Part shown: in pieces, positions 1 through 3,966 of the stretch
Numbering within the stretch: the stretch's first letter is position 1
Layout: the number at the start of each line of letters is the position of its first letter
NCBI GenBank assembly: GCA_900319655.1
Contig: ONPH01000098.1
Coordinates: 1 to 11,463 of the forward strand
Direction: 5' to 3'
DNA from: an uncultured Eubacteriales bacterium
Lineage (GTDB): Bacteria; Bacillota; Clostridia; Oscillospirales; Acutalibacteraceae
DNA: 11,463 bases
The notes under the pieces: model-generated
Told to the model about the DNA's origin: nothing
Database searches by the model: none
The model's input: the letters and a program-made list of their open reading frames with translations, nothing else
Position numbers and translations under genes: made by a program

Positions 1-1050
1 GACCGCCACCAAGGTCACGCCATGCGCTTTTTCAAAACCATTCGTACCCATGGTCGTACCGATCAGATGACTGCCGAAATTGATATACGCCGTACGCAGA
101 TGATGCGAACCCTTCGCGGCATCGTCGTAGTGGAAAACAGGATGATCGGCATTGACCAGTCCGTGCGATTGTTCCAACTCCAACAGATCACCTATCTGAC
201 CTGCGTATATCAGACGGTCACCACCCATCAGCGGTTCGTCATCCGGCACAGGCGACACGATCTTCTCGTCATCAAAATGGCGTATCTCGACCAGACTACC
301 GCCCTGCACACTGTTCAGACCCAATTCACCGATCGTCATGCCGATATGTTGGTTATCGGACGGCACTAACATCTCCACTGTATAATCGCCGGTACTCTCA
401 AAAGCAGCTTCCGGTGATTGACGGTTCGGCAGCAACTTACGCAACGCGATGATACTCAGTACACCGACAGCCAAGCAGAAGAGACCCGGGATGGTGGTCG
501 CCAGAATATTCATTGCATGACCGGTCTGCTGTTCGTATAAACCGCTGATAATCAGGTTAGGAGGCGTACCGATCAAGGTACATACACCGCCCATACCCGA
601 AGCATAACTCAACGGAATAAGCAGTTTGGACGGCGAGATACCGAGTTTCTTGGACCACATCTTGACGATGTTCACAAATAGCGCCACGACGGTCGTGTTG
701 CTCAAAAACGAACTCAACGCTGCTACCGGTAACATCAACCGCAGCACCGATCGGGCATACCCCTTCGGCGTACCCAACAGATGCTTCACGATCCATTGTA
801 ATACACCCGTATGCATCAATCCGGCGATGACCACAAACAGCACGCCCACTACCGCTACCGATGTCTGACTGATACCCGACAGCGCCTCTTTCGCATCCAG
901 CACACCCGTCACATACAAGATACCTACCGCGATCAGAAACACCACATCGGAACGTATCCGCGTGAAGAGCAGCACCGTAAACATAGCAAAGACCGTCACA
1001 ATAGTGATCCACGCATCTACCCCAAAACCTAAAAATACAAATGTATCCAT
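1..1050 (-). CDS. SLC13/DASS-type permease with RCK_C (TrkA-C) domains, 3' end outside window
   Basis: This is the first 350 codons of an inner-membrane anion permease of the SLC13 family (divalent anion:Na+ symporters, for example for sulfate or dicarboxylates); the gene runs off the left edge. Residues about 11-30, 35-55, 62-80, 104-128 and 183-203 are hydrophobic membrane segments. Family signatures are visible as SNTT at 117-120 and GTPPN at 161-165. After the first membrane block comes a soluble insert from about 222 to 295 that reads as an RCK_C/TrkA-C regulatory domain (GMTIGELGL, GDRLIYAGQIGDLLELE), and a second such domain starts near 320. This permease/TrkA-C/permease order is typical of about 600-residue proteins, so roughly 40% is missing. 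The ATG at 1050 follows a Bacteroidota promoter closely, with no strong Shine-Dalgarno. The substrate cannot be told. Family confident; any annotation of the opposite strand or other frames here would be a shadow. Confidence 0.88.
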   Translation of the reverse strand, partial: MDTFVFLGFGVDAWITIVTVFAMFTVLLFTRIRSDVVFLIAVGILYVTGVLDAKEALSGISQTSVAVVGVLFVVIAGLMHTGVLQWIVKHLLGTPKGYARSVLRLMLPVAALSSFLSNTTVVALFVNIVKMWSKKLGISPSKLLIPLSYASGMGGVCTLIGTPPNLIISGLYEQQTGHAMNILATTIPGLFCLAVGVLSIIALRKLLPNRQSPEAAFESTGDYTVEMLVPSDNQHIGMTIGELGLNSVQGGSLVEIRHFDDEKIVSPVPDDEPLMGGDRLIYAGQIGDLLELEQSHGLVNADHPVFHYDDAAKGSHHLRTAYINFGSHLIGTTMGTNGFEKAHGVTLVAV

Positions 1051-1073
1051 GATCTCTTACTCAAAATGTCGTG

Positions 1074-1104
1074 CAAAATTACTGCTTTTTTGTGACATAC
1101 ACAA
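1074..1104 (-). promoter_or_regulatory. Bacteroidota-type promoter of the SLC13 permease
   Basis: On the minus strand TTG (1104-1102) is followed after exactly 20 bases by TAATTTTG (1081-1074). This matches the -33 TTTG / -7 TAnnTTTG pattern of the Bacteroidota housekeeping sigma factor. Transcription would start about 15-20 bases before the ATG at 1050. Seen by eye; the family pattern is established knowledge. Confidence 0.65.
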
Positions 1105-1109
1105 GTATA

Positions 1110-1141
1110 AACAAAAAAATCGCCCGATTTGGACGATTTTT
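1110..1141 (-). terminator. Intrinsic terminator after the RhuM-like gene
   Basis: On the minus strand, 10 bases after the stop at 1151, there is a hairpin: arm 1140-1131 (AAAATCGTCC), loop 1130-1126, arm 1125-1116 (GGGCGATTTT, one G-U pair), running into a T-rich tract (1118-1110). It separates the RhuM-like gene from the permease promoter just downstream. The structure is nearly symmetrical and could also stop plus-strand transcripts. Confidence 0.65.
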
Positions 1142-1150
1142 CGATATATC

Positions 1151-1579
1151 TCATTCGGCTTCAACTCCGTGATCCATTCCGGTGTAAATGCTCTTGCGTA
1201 CATAAGTATAATATTGTAGTTCACGTAGTGCGTTGTTGATATGCATGCTGTATACCTTGCCATCTGTGTCAGTATGTTCCAAAATGGAACTAACGGAATT
1301 TGAGTCCAATTCCACTTCTTGCATATAACCTTCACGACGTCCATATTTCTTGGTAGACGCAAATTTTGCGACAACCAAGGATTTGTCCAATTCTTCTCGC
1401 AAAGCATTATTGATATGTTTGCGGATAGTTTTAACATCTCGATCAAACAACATTGCCATTTGGTCTACTGTCAGCCACACGGTGTCTTGATCCAACTTGA
1501 CTTGCAATTGGATGCTGTTATCAGGCGCTACATAAATCTCAATGCCTGATTGCGAGGCGTTTAGGATAGTCTCTTCCAT
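1151..1579 (-). CDS. RhuM-like (virulence RhuM family) protein, C-terminally truncated
   Basis: This is a 142-residue protein. Its first ~90 residues resemble the N-terminal part of the RhuM family: IEIYVAPDNSIQLQVKLDQDTVWLT (about 13-37) followed by the DNA-binding-like stretch MAMLFDRDVKTIRKHINNALREEL (41-64) and VVAKFAST (69-76). Family members usually run to about 300 residues and continue with a YYNLDVIISVGYRVKS-like block, which is absent here. After residue 90 the sequence diverges and holds a second HINNALREL at 113-121. The TTG at 1609 would also open the frame, but that codon lies upstream of the likely transcription start (the -7 box is at 1606-1599), so the ATG at 1579 is chosen. 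The family's function is poorly defined (linked to mobile and defence islands). Probably a decayed or mosaic copy; expression signals at both ends are intact. Confidence 0.62.
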   Translation of the reverse strand: MEETILNASQSGIEIYVAPDNSIQLQVKLDQDTVWLTVDQMAMLFDRDVKTIRKHINNALREELDKSLVVAKFASTKKYGRREGYMQEVELDSNSVSSILEHTDTDGKVYSMHINNALRELQYYTYVRKSIYTGMDHGVEAE

Positions 1580-1598
1580 AGGAGTTGTAATTTTGCTG

Positions 1599-1629
1599 CA
1601 AAGATACAATATTTTTTTTATTTATGCAA
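1599..1629 (-). promoter_or_regulatory. Bacteroidota-type promoter of the RhuM-like gene
   Basis: On the minus strand TTG (1629-1627), 20 bases, then TATCTTTG (1606-1599) matches the Bacteroidota -33/-7 pattern with the same spacing as at 1074-1104. The implied leader is only about 12-15 bases, which fixes the start codon at 1579 rather than 1609. Confidence 0.65.
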
Positions 1630-1752
1630 GCTATTCGGCATTTTAGTGGCATTTTGTTCGGTGTTTTGGATGTGATTTGTTCGGTATTTTGGATGCTCGA
1701 AATAGTCTTTATCGCGTGCAACTATAGCTTCTATGATTTCAGAGTCAGTCAT
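1618..1752 (-). CDS. Small hypothetical ORF (44 aa), perhaps a gene fragment
   Basis: The ORF begins MTDSEIIEAIVARDKDYFEH. The first 15 residues have the look of the N-terminus of short Bacteroidales sigma-factor-like proteins (MTDxEIIEAIxARD), an impression from memory that was not searched. After residue 15 the resemblance stops, and the rest is encoded by a degenerate 23-bp tandem repeat, so this is more likely a 5' gene fragment than a working gene. It ends 9 bases before the TTG codon that opens the RhuM-like frame, and its 3' end covers that gene's promoter. No Shine-Dalgarno is present, which is normal for Bacteroidota. Confidence 0.28.
   Translation of the reverse strand: MTDSEIIEAIVARDKDYFEHPKYRTNHIQNTEQNATKMPNSLHK
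1634..1698. repeat. 23-bp tandem repeat, about 2.8 copies
   Basis: Plus-strand units begin at 1634, 1657 and 1680 with TTCGGC, TTCGGT and TTCGGT. Units 2 and 3 share TTCGGTRTTTTGGATG; unit 1 is more diverged (TTCGGCATTTTAGTG). The period is exactly 23 between successive TTCGG starts. It lies just upstream of the RhuM-like gene promoter. Confidence 0.7.
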
Positions 1753-2030
1753 TGGCGGTGGCTAATTATTTTACCACATATATTTTTAAAAATCAACAGA
1801 ATTTTCGAAAGTGCGTTCGATTATTTTTAATTTAAAAAAAGAAACCTCAAACCCCGCCGCCTGCTTATAGAAGGCCTTTGTTCAAGGCGGCGTGGTTTGA
1901 GCTCTTAAGGTATTGACTACCTCAAAATTATAATATCATATAAATATGTTTTTGGCAATACGAAAATTAAAAATTGGTATTTATTATACGTTTCTGTTGA
2001 TATTAAAAACGTGGCGTTAAAGGGTAATCC
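1753..2030. other. AT-rich intergenic stretch, likely taxonomic junction
   Basis: I see no gene here. The stretch is AT-rich and holds the hairpin at 1831-1901 listed separately. To its left the signals are Bacteroidota-like; to its right everything is Bacillota-like. If the hairpin belongs to the mgtE transcript, the change of origin lies between about 1752 and 1831. No target-site duplication, integrase site or transposon end is recognisable. Confidence 0.5.
1831..1901 (-). terminator. Long hairpin with T-tract, probable terminator of the mgtE transcript
   Basis: Two 16-base arms (1901-1886 and 1861-1846) pair at 15 of 16 positions around a 24-base loop. On the minus strand the 3' arm is followed by GGTTTC and a run of seven T (1840-1834). 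This is the layout of an intrinsic terminator for minus-strand transcription. The only substantial minus-strand gene upstream is mgtE, which ends about 250 bases earlier. No T-tract follows on the plus strand. The long loop is unusual for a terminator. Confidence 0.5.
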
Positions 2031-2156
2031 GCCCCCTCCGTCATTTCGCAAAGCGAAATGCCACCTCCCCCGTAGCTTTGCGACGGGGGAGGCTTTAAAT
2101 CTTTAATCAAACGTTTCCTCTTAATAATTAAACTCTAAACTCTCAACTCTAAACTC
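2031..2156 (+). repeat. Composite palindromic repeat, copy L
   Basis: Order on the plus strand: GCCCCCTC start; hairpin 1 (CATTTCGC 2042-2049, loop AAA, GCGAAATG 2053-2060); hairpin 2 (CCTCCCCCGT 2064-2073, 9-base loop, ACGGGGGAGG 2083-2092); an AT-rich spacer containing AACGTTTCC; then four 7-bp units TAAACTC/TCAACTC from 2129 to 2156. The last unit contributes the G of the mgtE stop codon TAG (complement of 2156-2158). Other copies are at 8938-9135 (inverted) and 9198-9369 (same orientation). Non-coding and probably not self-mobile. Confidence 0.8.
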
Positions 2157-3583
2157 TATCCCAAGTGCAGCATATTAATCAGCAAAATCCAGCTAAGTCC
2201 GTAGTAGGTGACAACCGCGACAAGGTCGTTTACGGTTGTAATCAACGGGCCCGAGGCCACCGCAGGGTCAACCTTAATCTTCTTGAAGAACAGCGGAATG
2301 AGCGTGCCGACCGCGCTTGACACTGCCATTGCAACGAGCAGCGCAAAGCCGATACAGCCCGACACGGCAAATGAAAATCCGGCGTCGTGGTGCTTGATAA
2401 ACATAATATAAAGCCCTACGAACAAAACGGAAATTACGCCGAGGATAAGTCCGTTAAAAATACCTACTCTCGTTTCCTTTATAACGAGCCTGAACTTCTG
2501 CGAGAAGCTCAAATTTTCATCGGTCAGCACACGGATCGTCACCGCGAGCGACTGAGTTCCGACGTTACCTGCCATATCCAAAATCAGCGACTGGAACGCC
2601 ATAATCAGCGTAAGCTGAGCCACTACCTTCTCGAATGAGCCGACAACCGCCGAGACGATAATGCCGAGACCAAGCAACGCAATCAGCCACGGCAGGCGCT
2701 TGCGGATACTCATAAGCAGAGGTTCTTTTAAGTCCTCCTCCGCGGTAAGACCTGCCAGCCTTGCGTAGTCCTCGCCCATCTCGTCGTCAACAACCTCAAT
2801 CAGGCTTTGGGCGGTGATTACGCCAAGCAGCGAATTTGAGTTGTCAAGCACGGGGATTGAAGCCTCGGAGTAGTCCTTCAGCTTTTCGATACAGTCGTCA
2901 ATGCTCTCGTGCGCGTAAACGTACGGGAACGACGTCACGATTAAATCCTCCAAAGGAACACCGCTGTCGGCAGTGATTAAGTCTTTAAGGTCAATCGCGC
3001 CGTAGTATTCCTCGTTTTCGTCGGTGACGAAAAGGGTTGAGATATTGTCGTTCTTCTTTGCCTGGGCGACAAGCTCCCTCATCGCCTCTTTAACGCTCAA
3101 ATTCTCGCGGATAACAATGCAGTTGGTGGTCATCTTGCTGCCGATTTCGTCGTCGTCGAACGACGCGATAAGTCTGATGTCCTTCTTGACCTCGGGGTTG
3201 AGCTCCTCGATAATCAGCAGCCGCTTTTCCTTGCCGATTTCCATTAATATATCCGCCGCGGCGTCGGTTTCAAGGTTCGACACAACCTTTGCCGCCTTTT
3301 TCAAGTCCATCTCGTTTAGATACGCGCCGGCTTCGCTTTCGTCGAGCCTTTCGAGCGCGTCGGACAGCATATCCGCGCCTAAAATTCGGTACAGCTTTTT
3401 GCGCTCCTGGAGCGTAAGGCTGTCCATCGCCTGAGCGATGTCGCTTCCGTGGTAGTCCCCCAACTTTTCAAGAGCCGCCTTTGGCGAATAATTGCCCTTG
3501 ATTACGCGGATAATCTCGCTCTCATAGTCGGGTTTTTCGGTCTGAACAAGAGTGTTGTCGTTAATATTTTTTTCCTTTGCCAT
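2156..3583 (-). CDS. mgtE: MgtE magnesium channel/transporter
   Basis: MgtE is a homodimeric inner-membrane Mg2+ channel whose cytoplasmic domains close the pore when Mg2+ is plentiful. The 475 residues show the full family order. The helical N domain is about 20-140 (the GADMLSDALERLDESEAGAYL and DAAADILMEI repeats). Two CBS domains follow at about 147-205 and 210-270. The membrane domain spans about 295-475 with roughly five hydrophobic segments. The signatures MAGNVGTQSLAVTIR (337-351) and KVDPAVASGPLITTVND (437-453) are present. Asp453 in TVND corresponds to the pore Asp of characterised MgtE proteins (Asp432 in Thermus), so the pore looks functional. The ATG at 3583 has a GGAGG ribosome binding site 5-6 bases upstream. 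The gene is divergent from feoAB and sits behind a regulatory leader with an attenuator, which fits Mg2+-dependent control. Length is normal for the family. Confidence 0.95.
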   Translation of the reverse strand: MAKEKNINDNTLVQTEKPDYESEIIRVIKGNYSPKAALEKLGDYHGSDIAQAMDSLTLQERKKLYRILGADMLSDALERLDESEAGAYLNEMDLKKAAKVVSNLETDAAADILMEIGKEKRLLIIEELNPEVKKDIRLIASFDDDEIGSKMTTNCIVIRENLSVKEAMRELVAQAKKNDNISTLFVTDENEEYYGAIDLKDLITADSGVPLEDLIVTSFPYVYAHESIDDCIEKLKDYSEASIPVLDNSNSLLGVITAQSLIEVVDDEMGEDYARLAGLTAEEDLKEPLLMSIRKRLPWLIALLGLGIIVSAVVGSFEKVVAQLTLIMAFQSLILDMAGNVGTQSLAVTIRVLTDENLSFSQKFRLVIKETRVGIFNGLILGVISVLFVGLYIMFIKHHDAGFSFAVSGCIGFALLVAMAVSSAVGTLIPLFFKKIKVDPAVASGPLITTVNDLVAVVTYYGLSWILLINMLHLG

Positions 3584-3626
3584 AACTTCCCTCCGTTATC
3601 GAAATTTTGATAGAAACGGTTCGGAC

Positions 3627-3656
3627 ACAAAAAATCCCCCTGAAATTCAGAGGGAT
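3627..3656 (-). terminator. Attenuator (intrinsic terminator) in the mgtE leader
   Basis: On the minus strand ATCCCTCTGA (3656-3647), loop ATT, TCAGGGGGAT (3643-3634, one G-U pair) is followed by a run of T (3634-3629). The hairpin lies about 130 bases after the start of the transcript and 44 bases before the mgtE ATG, so it would stop transcription before the gene. Its 5' arm can pair instead with CGGAGGG at 3736-3730 upstream. Confidence 0.85.
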
Positions 3657-3788
3657 AAACGGCAATACAAATAAGCGGTTACGCGGCGCACAGCCGAACG
3701 TTCCGCGGTATTTTGCACTGTCGAATTCGCCCTCCGGGACCGTAACTGTCGCTGCTGGTCACGCAACTCACCTCGCTTGTTGTTTGAT
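3627..3788 (-). promoter_or_regulatory. Structured mgtE leader, putative metal-sensing riboswitch (M-box-like or other)
   Basis: The leader runs from the predicted start near 3788 to the attenuator. Visible pairings: AAGCG (3778-3774) with CGCTT (3677-3673), stacked directly on GTTACG (3746-3741) with CGTAAC (3683-3678); an arm GTTGC/GCGAC near 3765-3746; and CGCGG with CCGCG inside the second stem. Just inside the first stem is AGGTGAG, which is also found next to the first helix of the M-box (ykoK) Mg2+ riboswitch. ACAGTGC followed by an A-run likewise recalls that family. However, the domain is only about 115-130 bases against about 165 for typical M-boxes, and I cannot align the rest. The position in front of mgtE and the attenuator make regulation by Mg2+ the best guess. 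The class assignment is inference. Confidence 0.55.
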
Positions 3789-3794
3789 GGTGAC

Positions 3795-3823
3795 ATTATA
3801 GCATAAACCGGACTGAAAGTCAA
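3795..3823 (-). promoter_or_regulatory. SigA promoter of mgtE
   Basis: On the minus strand TTGACT (3823-3818), 17 bases, TATAAT (3800-3795), with TGC just before the -10 box (extended -10). This is a near-consensus vegetative promoter. Transcription would begin at about 3788, giving a leader of about 205 bases before mgtE. Confidence 0.85.
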
Positions 3824-3844
3824 TTTTATGATTAAACTATTAAC

Positions 3845-3855
3845 TTGATTATCAA
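3845..3855. promoter_or_regulatory. Small palindrome upstream of feoAB, possible operator
   Basis: TTGAT-T-ATCAA is a perfect 11-base palindrome lying between the mgtE promoter and the feoA reading frame. It is much shorter than a full Fur or DtxR-type iron box, though the core TGATNATCA half-resembles Fur sites. The position suits an iron regulator; the evidence is weak. I see no convincing -35/-10 pair for feoAB here. Confidence 0.2.
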
Positions 3856-3894
3856 ACTTGTTCTTATCTACATAATTACCATAGTCATAGCGCA

Positions 3895-3966
3895 TGTAGT
3901 ATAAAAATCGGGCAGACCGCGCGCGTTGTAAAGCTAAACGGCGAGGGCGCTTTAAGACAGCATTTT
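3895..3966 (+). other. N-terminal part of the FeoA domain lacking an in-frame start codon
   Basis: Reading in the feoB frame upstream of 3967 gives C-S-I-K-I-G-Q-T-A-R-V-V-K-L-N-G-E-G-A-L then RQHFLD, the usual N-terminal half of FeoA. The reading frame stays open back to 3844, yet it has no ATG, GTG or TTG. An ATG at 3894-3896 is in the wrong frame and runs into TAG at once. If the sequence read ATGTGTAGT instead of ATGTAGT, the ATG would be in frame. This suggests loss of one TG unit (real or a sequencing error). No good Shine-Dalgarno is visible. Confidence 0.7.

Noticed and set aside
557..1012. Minus-strand ORF of 151 codons
   Set aside because: It lies in another frame of the SLC13 permease gene; the frame from 1050 gives a continuous family match and a promoter at the right place.
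1580..1609. TTG start for the RhuM-like protein
   Set aside because: That start would lie upstream of the predicted transcription start; the -7 box overlaps these codons.
1624..1830. Plus-strand ORF of 68 codons with hydrophobic residues
   Set aside because: It runs through the 23-bp tandem repeat and the promoter region of the RhuM-like gene; no ribosome binding site and no resemblance to a known protein.
2031..2100. Intrinsic terminator for mgtE at the GC-rich hairpins
   Set aside because: The stems are strong, but no T-tract follows on the minus strand; they are better explained as part of the repeat family.
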